Assembly (NCBI GenBank): GCA_002310115.1
Contig: DBYI01000031.1
Span: 1-6,571 of the forward strand
Source of the DNA: Ruminococcus flavefaciens
Lineage (GTDB): Bacteria > Bacillota > Clostridia > Oscillospirales > Ruminococcaceae
Direction: 5' to 3'
Length of the DNA stretch: 6,571 nucleotides
This document shows positions 1 to 5,309 of this stretch, piece by piece; positions within the stretch are counted from its first letter, which is position 1, and each line of letters starts with the position of its first letter. A program made the position numbers and the translations under genes. Under the pieces are notes generated by a model. It searched no databases, was not told the origin of the DNA, and saw only the letters and a program-made list of their open reading frames with translations.

Positions 1-34
1 TGATAAATCGGAATTTACAGAGGAGAATGCTTGT

Positions 35-628
35 ATGTACCATAAATCAATCATCGTGTTAGCTGGCTTGCTGACGGCTGCTATTTTGTTAAGCAGCTGC
101 GGAGAGCCAAATGTGAATACAAGTGATACTGTTGTAGAAACATACACAACTGATTCAACTACATCTTCCATTAACGCAGAAGTGTCAGTTCCGGTTATAG
201 AAATTGGTGTTTCAGGCGAATTTCTGACATTCCCGTTCAAATATGAAGAACTTGAGAAACTGCTTGATCTATCTGATTGTCAGAATGTATATTTTGAAGA
301 AAAAGGGTTCTCAGTATGTAACGTCTATCAGGGAATGAATCGTATCTGCACTCTTTTTGTTACCGGAAATGTTTCTGAACATACAGCGGAAACCCTTGTA
401 ACGCAAATCACCATTGACGATCCGTCGAACGGAATATTCACTCTGAACGGTTTAAAAGATGACAATCCTGAAGATTTCAAATCAATACTCGGGGAATCTG
501 AAACAAAATCGGAGTATCTTTATGATCACACCTGGGGAAATATCGTACTGAGTGTTCTGTTTGATAATGAAACGGGGAAAGCAGATAGCATCCAGTTGTT
601 GGACATGGATTATCCCTACTCCCTATAA
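35..628 (+). CDS. Predicted lipoprotein of unknown function
   Basis: The 197-residue product starts with a lipoprotein signal: K4, a hydrophobic stretch at residues 5-19 and a lipobox LSSC with the lipidated cysteine at residue 22. It should therefore be anchored to the outer face of the membrane. A Ser/Thr/Asn-rich stretch at about residues 26-50 looks like a flexible tether, followed by a mixed, acidic globular part at about 55-197. I do not recognise the domain, and no catalytic motif stands out. The ATG at 35 is supported by a purine-rich site AGAGGAGA at 19-26, eight bases upstream. Its promoter lies outside the window. The next gene is convergent (tyrosine recombinase remnant), with a hairpin between them. 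The lipobox is seen directly; extracytoplasmic location is inferred from it; the function is unknown. Confidence 0.8.
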   Translation: MYHKSIIVLAGLLTAAILLSSCGEPNVNTSDTVVETYTTDSTTSSINAEVSVPVIEIGVSGEFLTFPFKYEELEKLLDLSDCQNVYFEEKGFSVCNVYQGMNRICTLFVTGNVSEHTAETLVTQITIDDPSNGIFTLNGLKDDNPEDFKSILGESETKSEYLYDHTWGNIVLSVLFDNETGKADSIQLLDMDYPYSL

Positions 629-663
629 ATTCTGATTTATCTTAGTAACATAATAAACATAAT

Positions 664-693
664 GCCCCTGAGCTCTTTGTAACACTCAGGGGC
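664..693. terminator. Hairpin terminator between convergent genes
   Basis: A perfect 9-bp stem, GCCCCTGAG at 664-672 and CTCAGGGGC at 685-693, encloses a 12-base loop. It sits 35 bp after the lipoprotein stop and 46 bp after the end of the convergent recombinase remnant. Neither side has a clean T run: the plus strand continues AAAAATTCT, and the minus strand continues ATTATGTTTATT, which is moderately T-rich. Its place between two convergent 3' ends suggests use from both sides, better on the minus strand. Confidence 0.6.
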
Positions 694-739
694 AAAAATT
701 CTATATGGGGATCTGTCTTTGTGGAGAAGGAGCTTCTTG

Positions 740-1150
740 TTACTTTGCCTCTTCCTTGCCATTGTCATGATGAAAGGGATTGAGTTTTCCGTCTATCACA
801 TCTGAGGATACTTCATCAGCTGACTGTATTGCATGGACATATATCTTGCTCGTTGTAGTTATAGAAGAATGTCCAAGACGTCTTGAAACAGTGGGTATAG
901 ATACTCCTTCAGCAATGAGAAGAGTAGCGTGTGTGTGTCTGAGCGAATGAGGAGTAAAATGGGGCAGCTTATTACGTTTTACAAAATTACTTGTCCAGTC
1001 AGTCAGACTGTCGGGGTTCATAGGTGTAGTATCATCCTTTATGAATAGTCTGTCGTTTCTGACTGTCTGTGTACTTCCGTCTGCAAGAGTAATTGTGATG
1101 AAGTGCTCCCAGCGATCGAGCATATCGTTACGCAATTTATTCCAGTAGGT
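740..1150 (-). pseudogene. Tyrosine recombinase (phage integrase family), C-terminal fragment
   Basis: The frame encodes only the C-terminal half of a tyrosine-recombinase catalytic domain. Counting from the TTG at 1135, it holds the HxxR box as HSLRH (H63, R66), the LGH histidine (H89) and the catalytic tyrosine in KIYVH (Y99). A charged tail follows to residue 131. These enzymes cut and rejoin DNA to integrate or excise phages and conjugative elements. The N-terminal SAM-like and core-binding domains and the first catalytic arginine are absent: family members have about 350-400 residues. Family-like sequence (TYWNKLRND) runs back only to about 1150, where an in-frame TAA at 1151-1153 stops it. 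No Shine-Dalgarno site supports a start at 1135. I infer a decayed integrase that cannot recombine, the trace of an integrated element. A short expressed C-terminal protein is unlikely. Confidence 0.85.
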
Positions 1151-1201
1151 TTAGCGATAATTGATTTTAGTGGGAATAAGTTTAGCAACAAATCTGATAA
1201 C

Positions 1202-1254
1202 AAAAAAAATGCCCGAAATCCTACTGTTCAATACATGTAAGATTTCGGGCATTT
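1202..1254 (-). terminator. Strong intrinsic terminator, minus strand
   Basis: A perfect 14-bp inverted repeat pairs AAATGCCCGAAATC at 1207-1220 with GATTTCGGGCATTT at 1241-1254, around a 20-base loop. On the minus strand the stem runs directly into a T tract (complement of A1202-A1209), the classical layout of a rho-independent terminator. On the plus strand the following bases (GCTGTCTG) are not T-rich. No intact minus-strand gene lies just upstream, so it ends either a short RNA started near 1303 or a gene that has been lost. Confidence 0.75.
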
Positions 1255-1303
1255 GCTGTCTGATGTATGCGCATAGCAGTGCGCGAGCCTCGGGGCTTTT
1301 CTA
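1202..1303 (-). ncRNA. Candidate small RNA or attenuator leader of about 100 nt
   Basis: On the minus strand an extended -10 box (1310-1318) would start transcription near 1303, and the strong terminator at 1202-1254 would end it about 100 nt later. Between them the RNA could form a GCGCA/TGCGC hairpin (1269-1273 with 1280-1284, six-base loop) and a short AGCC/GGCT hairpin (1286-1289 with 1294-1297). No open frame of useful length with a ribosome binding site was seen inside. Promoter, structured body and terminator together suggest a small RNA, or a leader that once controlled the downstream recombinase. No known RNA family was recognised and no -35 box is evident. The serine recombinase remnant overlaps only its 5' edge. 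Confidence 0.3.
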
Positions 1304-1304
1304 A

Positions 1305-1590
1305 GTGCAATTATACCATGAATTTGTGACTATACAGTTTGAGAAACAGTATACAGGAACTTCAATGAATCGACCAGAGTTTGACAGACTTGTAAAGGCA
1401 GTAGACAGGGATATAGCCAAGGGCGACAATGTTATAATCATATTTGATAGTGTATCACGAATGAGTCGCAACGCAGCCGAAGGCGTAGAGCAATACTTTG
1501 AATGGTATAACAAGGGCGTAGCGCTTAAATTTTTGAATGAGCGTTACATCGATACAGAGGTATTTAAGGCTGCTATTGATCAATTGAATA
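1305..1590 (+). pseudogene. Serine recombinase (resolvase family), internal fragment
   Basis: The frame carries the middle of a resolvase/invertase catalytic domain: YTGTSMNRPEF at residues 16-26 from the GTG at 1305, then IIIFDSVSRMSR at about 44-55 with the conserved SRxSR arginines (R52, R55), and a strand like ALKFLNERYIDT. Such proteins catalyse site-specific recombination through a serine near the N-terminus, in a Y-x-R-x-S motif. That end is missing: a TAA lies directly before the GTG at 1302-1304. Family resemblance stops near residue 95 (about 1590), where the frame runs into the 3' end of the opposite dockerin gene and ends at 1655. Helix E, the DNA-binding domain and any large-recombinase C-terminal part are absent. 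It is a dead fragment. The 3' break falls within about 15 bp of the stop codon of the dockerin gene, suggesting that a rearrangement joined the two. Confidence 0.75.
1310..1318 (-). promoter_or_regulatory. Extended -10 promoter candidate, minus strand
   Basis: The minus strand reads TGGTATAAT here, a consensus -10 box with the TGn extension. Positions 16-19 bp further upstream give no good TTGACA match, so it would depend on the extended -10 contact. It lies about 55 bp upstream of the strong terminator stem. TATAAT is common by chance in AT-rich DNA, so confidence is low. Confidence 0.3.
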
Positions 1591-1601
1591 TGCTTGTAAA
1601 A

Positions 1602-2891
1602 TTATGCAGTCTGCTTTTCAAGGAACTCCGTAAAGCTGAGAGTTCCGTCTGTTGAAACATAAGAATAGTATGCAAGGACCTTTGATGCGTCAACGGAATC
1701 AATATATCCGTCGCCGTTTACATCGCAGACTGCAAGGTCTTCCGCTGTCGGCTCTGCCGCTCCTGTGGAATACTTTGTATACTGTGAAAGGATATTTGAA
1801 GCGTCCACAGCGTCGATAATGCCGTCGTCGGTGGGGTCACCGAGCTTTTTCGCGGTCTGTACAGGCTCGCTTCCGGGATCCTTTTTCTTCTCTGTAAAAT
1901 ATCCCGGATCATCAGGTTCATCTATGTGTGCGTAAGCTGCGTCAATTTTGCTTTCATCGAACTTTGTACCGTTTCCGCCTACAAGATTTACACAGTGGCT
2001 AAACATACCTTTGCTTTTTTCAGTTGGTACATTAAACGCTTTGCCCGCATAGATAGTTTTTAATGCTAGGCAGTTACCAAATATTCCCAGCATATCTATA
2101 ACATTAGAAGTATCAAAGCCTGACAGATCAAGTGATGTCAATGATGAACACGCGAAAAACATTAACTCCATATTGGTTACATTGGAAGTATTAAAAAATG
2201 ACAGATCAAGTGATTCTAAAGAGGAGCAGTAACCAAACATACCAAACATATCAGTTGCATTTGAAGTATCAAAGCCTGACAGATTAAGGGATGTCAAGGA
2301 TGAACACTCGTAAAACATAAATTCCATATTGGTTACATTAGAAGTATCAAAGCCTGACAGATTAGGTGATGTCAAGGATGAACATTTGTTAAACATATAC
2401 CCCATATCGGTAACATTGGAAGTATTAAAAAATGACAGAGCAAGTGATTCTAAAGAGGAGCAGCCTGAAAACATAGCAAACATATTTGTTACATTTGAAG
2501 TATCAATGCCTGACAAATCAATTTCAACTAATGAAGTGCAAGAACTAAACATACGGTTCATATTTGTAACATTGCTTGTATCAGCCTTGCTGAGATCTAT
2601 CTTTAATGCTCTTGACCCAATAAACAGGCTATTACAATTTTCAGGCAGAATAGCCCCTTCCTCCGCGATTATTGCCTTGACCTTTTCATTTTCTCTATAC
2701 GCTTTTACATCTTTTGTAGAAACATTCCCCTTTAAAGTCAGTGTTCCGGTTTCTTCGTCAAAGGATACACACTCTGCTGTCTGTTCTTCCTTAGCGGCAG
2801 CGAATATACTGCAAGAGATATACGGTGAACGCATAGCACAAACGGAAAGATATAATGCCATGATCGGAGCGATCAATCTTCTGAGCTTCAT
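1602..2891 (-). CDS. Secreted BspA-like (DUF285) leucine-rich-repeat protein with C-terminal type I dockerin
   Basis: The 429-residue protein has four parts. A signal peptide (about 1-33) has basic K2/R4/R5, a hydrophobic core and a cleavage region near FAAAKEE. A short acidic N-terminal domain follows to about 92. Seven tandem 26-residue repeats (about 95-276), pattern LSGFDTSNVTNMxxMFxxCSSLxSL, are typical of BspA-like DUF285 surface proteins; a partial repeat and the family's usual tail (GMFSHC to PGYFTEK) run to 335. The last 80 residues form a dockerin with two calcium loops, D352-T354-D356-D360-D363 and D390-N392-D394-D398-D401, in the DAS(N/K)(I/V)L style of Ruminococcus. Dockerins bind cohesins on scaffoldins, so the protein is probably displayed on a cellulosome-like complex; the repeats may bind substrate or host. 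The ATG at 2891 has GGGAGG at 2900-2905, eight bases upstream. No terminator was seen after its stop at 1602. Confidence 0.9.
   Translation of the reverse strand: MKLRRLIAPIMALYLSVCAMRSPYISCSIFAAAKEEQTAECVSFDEETGTLTLKGNVSTKDVKAYRENEKVKAIIAEEGAILPENCNSLFIGSRALKIDLSKADTSNVTNMNRMFSSCTSLVEIDLSGIDTSNVTNMFAMFSGCSSLESLALSFFNTSNVTDMGYMFNKCSSLTSPNLSGFDTSNVTNMEFMFYECSSLTSLNLSGFDTSNATDMFGMFGYCSSLESLDLSFFNTSNVTNMELMFFACSSLTSLDLSGFDTSNVIDMLGIFGNCLALKTIYAGKAFNVPTEKSKGMFSHCVNLVGGNGTKFDESKIDAAYAHIDEPDDPGYFTEKKKDPGSEPVQTAKKLGDPTDDGIIDAVDASNILSQYTKYSTGAAEPTAEDLAVCDVNGDGYIDSVDASKVLAYYSYVSTDGTLSFTEFLEKQTA
2064..2609 (-). repeat. Seven 78-bp coding repeats with a 234-bp higher-order unit
   Basis: Seven repeats of 26 codons encode the DUF285 LRR array. 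Repeats 3 and 6 share the variant FFNTSN while the others carry GxDTSN or KADTSN. At DNA level 2175-2229 matches 2409-2463 with two differences in 55 bases, exactly 234 bp (three repeats) apart. This suggests that a three-repeat block was duplicated or homogenised recently. The array lies wholly inside the dockerin-LRR gene. Confidence 0.85.
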
Positions 2892-2924
2892 TTTACAAGC
2901 CTCCCATATAAATTAATATGCTAT

Positions 2925-2953
2925 ATTATAGCACGTTTCATTAACATAATCAA
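2925..2953 (-). promoter_or_regulatory. Promoter of the dockerin-LRR gene
   Basis: On the minus strand TTGATT (complement of 2948-2953) is followed after 17 bp by a consensus TATAAT (complement of 2925-2930), preceded by an extended TGC. Transcription would start near 2918, giving a leader of about 27 nt that carries the GGGAGG ribosome binding site. Spacing and box quality fit a housekeeping sigma factor promoter. Confidence 0.75.
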
Positions 2954-2965
2954 ATACTTTTTTGC

Positions 2966-2994
2966 TTGACGGTATATGATAAGCGGTATATAAT
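2966..2994 (+). promoter_or_regulatory. Near-consensus divergent plus-strand promoter
   Basis: TTGACG at 2966-2971 and TATAAT at 2989-2994 are separated by exactly 17 bp, which is 11 of 12 consensus positions. The start would be near 3001. The -35 boxes of this promoter and that of the dockerin-LRR gene lie only 12 bp apart, back to back. The first gene downstream on this strand is the Imm49-like gene at 3165, so its leader would be about 164 nt and would begin with a GC-rich hairpin (3009-3029) about eight bases after the start. Confidence 0.65.
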
Positions 2995-3000
2995 ATAAGT

Positions 3001-3029
3001 AAAGGAAAAGCACCCCACGAGGGGGTGCT
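3001..3029 (-). terminator. GC-rich hairpin terminator, possibly acting on both strands
   Basis: An 8-bp perfect stem pairs AGCACCCC at 3009-3016 with GGGGTGCT at 3022-3029 around a five-base loop. On the minus strand it is followed at once by a T-rich run (TTTTCCTTT) and comes six bases after the stop of a protein-like frame, a normal terminator layout. It would also shield the dockerin-LRR promoter from read-through. On the plus strand a T5 run occurs only at 3039-3043, nine bases after the stem, so termination of the 2966-2994 promoter transcript would be weaker. Confidence 0.6.
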
Positions 3030-3035
3030 CAAGAG

Positions 3036-3146
3036 TCATTTTTCGTCATCAGGCGGAATATCGATGATATCATTAAACATCAAGTGTAAAAGCATTGACC
3101 TCAGATGCTTTCCCGCATTTTGATAAGATCTGACAAATCGAATTGA
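3036..3146 (-). pseudogene. Possible 3' remnant of an unidentified minus-strand gene
   Basis: The minus strand reads about 36 protein-like codons, including FVRSYQNAGKHLRSMLLHL and ending FNDIIDIPPDDEK before a TGA at 3036-3038. The stop lies six bases before the GC-rich hairpin terminator at 3009-3029. A basic, helix-like stretch followed by an acidic end just before a terminator is what a gene's tail looks like. Upstream, the frame runs into the antisense of the Imm49-like gene, and no start with a ribosome binding site is seen. I do not recognise the family. It may be the leftover of a deleted gene, or chance. Confidence 0.25.
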
Positions 3147-3164
3147 GAAAGGAAGTGTGAAACA

Positions 3165-3989
3165 ATGACTATTGACTATTCTACATCTAAACGGGAGAAA
3201 TTAAAAAAAGGGTATAAAAAGAGAACCATTCAGAGTTACCTTTTTCCAATTGAGTGTGCAATTGAAGAATATCTAAACCCATTGGAGCTGTCCGATCCGT
3301 GTATTCCTCCGATTAACGTTAGATCAGAGGTTTTCTTTGAGATCAGTGGCGCATATAGACTGATTTATGAGTATTATTGTTTAGAAGAATGCATGCCGGA
3401 AGCTTTTGGATATTTGTATCTATATGCTGCATCTATTTTGAAGGCGTATGAACTGAGTCGCGACGAGGTAGAGTTGAGCGGCAAAAACCCGGCGATTCAG
3501 CGTGCAATGGAGCTTGGCTTTGAGATGAATTCATTATTTTATGCATTGATATCAGTAAATGAATTTGAAACCGCGAAAAAATTATCTCAGTATAACAATA
3601 AACTGATATTCTATATGCTGAATGAAGAATATGACAAAGCGCAAGAGATTTTAAACGAAATACCTGATAATCCTGATGAGAAAAAAGAAGTCTATTATAC
3701 ATCATCACCTTATCTGAAGAAGATATATCAGGCGATAATATCCGGAAATGAAAAAGATTTTGAAGCCGCAATGTTGTATCGTGTAAAAAAATACCGCAGA
3801 TATACGTATGACTATTCTTTTATATTAGATACATGTTCAATAACGATGATAAAGTTTGCGAGAAAACGTGGTTTGGACTATCATTTTGATATTGCAGAAA
3901 TCCCAAAATATTTTTTGGATGAAAATAATCATGTAGACAAGGAGCTATATAAACTGCCGGAAGTACCGCTGAGAAAGAGTGATGTATAA
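3165..3989 (+). CDS. Imm49-like all-alpha protein, putative immunity protein
   Basis: The 274-residue product has no signal peptide or membrane segment and appears almost entirely helical, with a basic N-terminus (residues 9-20) and several amphipathic helices. The C-terminal third carries the pattern I associate with Imm49-type immunity proteins: YRVKKYRRY at about 205-213, DYSFILD, helix ITMIKFARKRGL at about 226-237, then FDIAEIPKYFLDE at about 241-253. Imm49 proteins neutralise effectors of polymorphic toxin systems in the cytoplasm by binding a cognate toxin. The assignment rests on resemblance from memory, not on a profile search; another alpha-helical repeat family is possible. The ATG at 3165 is preceded by AGAAAGGAAG at 3146-3155. 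Transcription may come from the strong promoter at 2966-2994; a nearer TTGACC at 3095-3100 lacks a good -10. No toxin gene is adjacent, so it is an orphan here. Confidence 0.5.
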   Translation: MTIDYSTSKREKLKKGYKKRTIQSYLFPIECAIEEYLNPLELSDPCIPPINVRSEVFFEISGAYRLIYEYYCLEECMPEAFGYLYLYAASILKAYELSRDEVELSGKNPAIQRAMELGFEMNSLFYALISVNEFETAKKLSQYNNKLIFYMLNEEYDKAQEILNEIPDNPDEKKEVYYTSSPYLKKIYQAIISGNEKDFEAAMLYRVKKYRRYTYDYSFILDTCSITMIKFARKRGLDYHFDIAEIPKYFLDENNHVDKELYKLPEVPLRKSDV

Positions 3990-4019
3990 TCAATTTGTAA
4001 GAAAGGGAGTGAACTCTCC

Positions 4020-4190
4020 ATGTATGATGAGCCTTATTTGATTCATATTTGGAGGACGTATGAGAGATAATACTAATTTTCTTGATGACTTGAAAACCAT
4101 AAAACATTTTTCACTTGTGTTACACTTGGAAAGATAGATAATTTCCTTGTAGTGAACAAAATGGAGCTTGACGAGCTGCTTGCATTGTGA
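4020..4190 (+). other. Tiny overlapping reading frames, probably a decayed gene
   Basis: An ATG at 4020 with AAGGGAG at 4003-4009 opens a 16-codon frame (stop 4068-4070). A second ATG at 4060 with GGAGG at 4051-4055 overlaps it and opens 25 codons beginning MRDNTNFLDDLK (stop 4135-4137). Beyond that, another frame reads TCVTLGKIDNFLVVNK and MELDELLAL to a TGA at 4188-4190. The last two frames would join into about 43 codons if the T run at 4107-4111 had one more base. The protein-like composition after the run suggests a frameshifted remnant of a small gene. No family was recognised. Confidence 0.3.
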
Positions 4191-4459
4191 TAATAAGCTT
4201 CTGTGAAGGTAATGCCCGTACAACAGTTGTATTCATGATCAATTATTTGCCAATAATTCTTTGTGTTTTTTCAACGCTCTTGTCAGGACAAACTATAACA
4301 ATCTAAAGAATGATACGGAAAGTGATACAAAACTAAACCTAAATAGAAGCTATTTTAGAATGATTATTTAAGAACTTGCGAAATATCTATCTCGACAGCA
4401 TGCTCAATGATTTACCGTATCTTTAAATACTGATATCATGATAGAAAATGGTGAAGTAA
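4191..4459 (+). other. Spacer without a recognisable gene; weak promoter candidate
   Basis: This AT-rich stretch has stops in all plus-strand frames and nothing protein-like. A small inverted repeat, TTGTC-AG-GACAA, lies at 4280-4291 between TTCAAC (4270-4275) and TATAAC (4294-4299), an 18-bp spacing that could be a weak, operator-bearing promoter for the HAD gene 160 bp downstream. No terminator, tRNA or repeat array was seen. Confidence 0.35.
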
Positions 4460-5188
4460 ATGAACAAGCCAAAGATGATACTTTTTGATTATGGCGATAC
4501 CTTGATGTATGAGCCTGATTTTGAGCCTTTTAACGGCAATAAAGCAATATATCCATATATCGTTGATAATCCCCATAATATCGGTCTTGAGGAATTCAGT
4601 GAATATCTTCTGAATCTCTTTGATGAGATAAAAGCACTACGTGGAGAACTGATTGAAATACATGAGCATGTTTTTCTGAGAAATGTGCTTGAACACTTTG
4701 ATATGAAGCTTTCGGTATCTGTAGAAGAAGCAGAATGGATAATAATGAACGGCGTATCTCATGCTGTACCTTTACCGAAAACCGCTGAAATGCTGAAAGT
4801 ATTGAAGGACGTCGGGATACGGACAGGAGTTGTCAGCAATCTGTGCTGGTCAGGGAATGCACTGGCAAGACGGCTTCAAGAGGCATTTCCCGAGCATCAC
4901 TTTGATTTTGTAATAACATCAAGTGAGTATATTTTCCGCAAGCCCGATGAGCATATTTTTGATATGGCAGTAAGAAAGTCAGGACTTGATAAAACTGATA
5001 TATGGTACTGCGGAAATAATAAGGAAGCCGATATTATCGGAGCATATGAAGCAGGTCTTTTTCCTGTGTTCTATGATGACCGGAGCGTTCCAAGCAGACT
5101 TCACGAGAGAAATGATAAGATTATGATTGATTTCCCTTATCTGCATCTCAGCAGTTGGGATGACCTTATTAATGCCATTATGCAATGA
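4460..5188 (+). CDS. HAD-superfamily hydrolase with altered acidic motifs
   Basis: The 242-residue product has the usual HAD order. Motif I is ILFDYGDTL with the nucleophile aspartate at D10, a helical cap follows at about 20-100, motif II is GVVSN (S126, N127), motif III is the lysine of RKPDEHIF (K161), and motif IV is CGNNKEAD (G185 to D191). HAD enzymes usually remove phosphate from small metabolites in the cytoplasm through an aspartyl-phosphate. Two positions depart from the standard: the second aspartate of motif I (D+2, general acid/base) is G12, and the first acidic residue of motif IV (usually GD) is N186. D13 and D191 remain. The cap resembles a Firmicute subfamily with LFDYG-TL-YEP; the substrate is unknown. 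The start has GGTGA at 4450-4454. Reduced or changed activity is an inference from the substitutions. Confidence 0.85.
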   Translation: MNKPKMILFDYGDTLMYEPDFEPFNGNKAIYPYIVDNPHNIGLEEFSEYLLNLFDEIKALRGELIEIHEHVFLRNVLEHFDMKLSVSVEEAEWIIMNGVSHAVPLPKTAEMLKVLKDVGIRTGVVSNLCWSGNALARRLQEAFPEHHFDFVITSSEYIFRKPDEHIFDMAVRKSGLDKTDIWYCGNNKEADIIGAYEAGLFPVFYDDRSVPSRLHERNDKIMIDFPYLHLSSWDDLINAIMQ

Positions 5189-5199
5189 ATATTAATCAT

Positions 5200-5228
5200 T
5201 TGAAAAAACTAGCTTACAATAGTGATAT
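5200..5228 (+). promoter_or_regulatory. Possible promoter upstream of the RidA-family gene
   Basis: TTGAAA at 5200-5205 and TGATAT at 5223-5228 are 17 bp apart in the 121-bp gap between the HAD and RidA-family genes. The -35 is good and the -10 only fair. The surrounding DNA is very AT-rich, so chance matches are likely. Confidence 0.3.
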
Positions 5229-5243
5229 ATCTAAATATCTTTG

Positions 5244-5274
5244 ATGATTATATTATATGGATTAATGATTATAT
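5244..5274. repeat. Direct repeat ATGATTATAT, 21-bp period
   Basis: ATGATTATAT occurs at 5244-5253 and again at 5265-5274. The 21-bp period places both copies on the same face of the helix, as for paired regulator sites. It lies 36-66 bp before the RidA-family start codon, downstream of the possible promoter. In such AT-rich sequence it could be accidental. Confidence 0.25.
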
Positions 5275-5309
5275 GAGTATTAATAATAAGATTAAAGGAG
5301 AAATAGGCT

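Noticed and set aside
1207..1254. 14-bp inverted repeat as an attachment site or transposon end
   Set aside because: The single hairpin followed by eight T on one strand fits a terminator better, and no second copy was seen in the window.
2064..2609. Regular 78-bp repeats as a CRISPR-like array
   Set aside because: The repeats are long, imperfect, in frame, lack unique spacers and encode the DUF285 motif, so they are coding repeats.
2329..2916. 195-codon plus-strand reading frame opposite the dockerin-LRR gene
   Set aside because: It mirrors the repetitive LRR coding sequence, has no ribosome binding site or recognisable domain, and runs antisense to a gene with clear signal peptide, repeats and dockerin.
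3433..3771. Minus-strand reading frame inside the Imm49-like gene
   Set aside because: No ribosome binding site or protein-like pattern; it is the antisense of a well-supported gene.
5200..5220. TTGAAA plus TACAAT as a promoter
   Set aside because: The spacer is only 9 bp, too short for sigma-70-type recognition.
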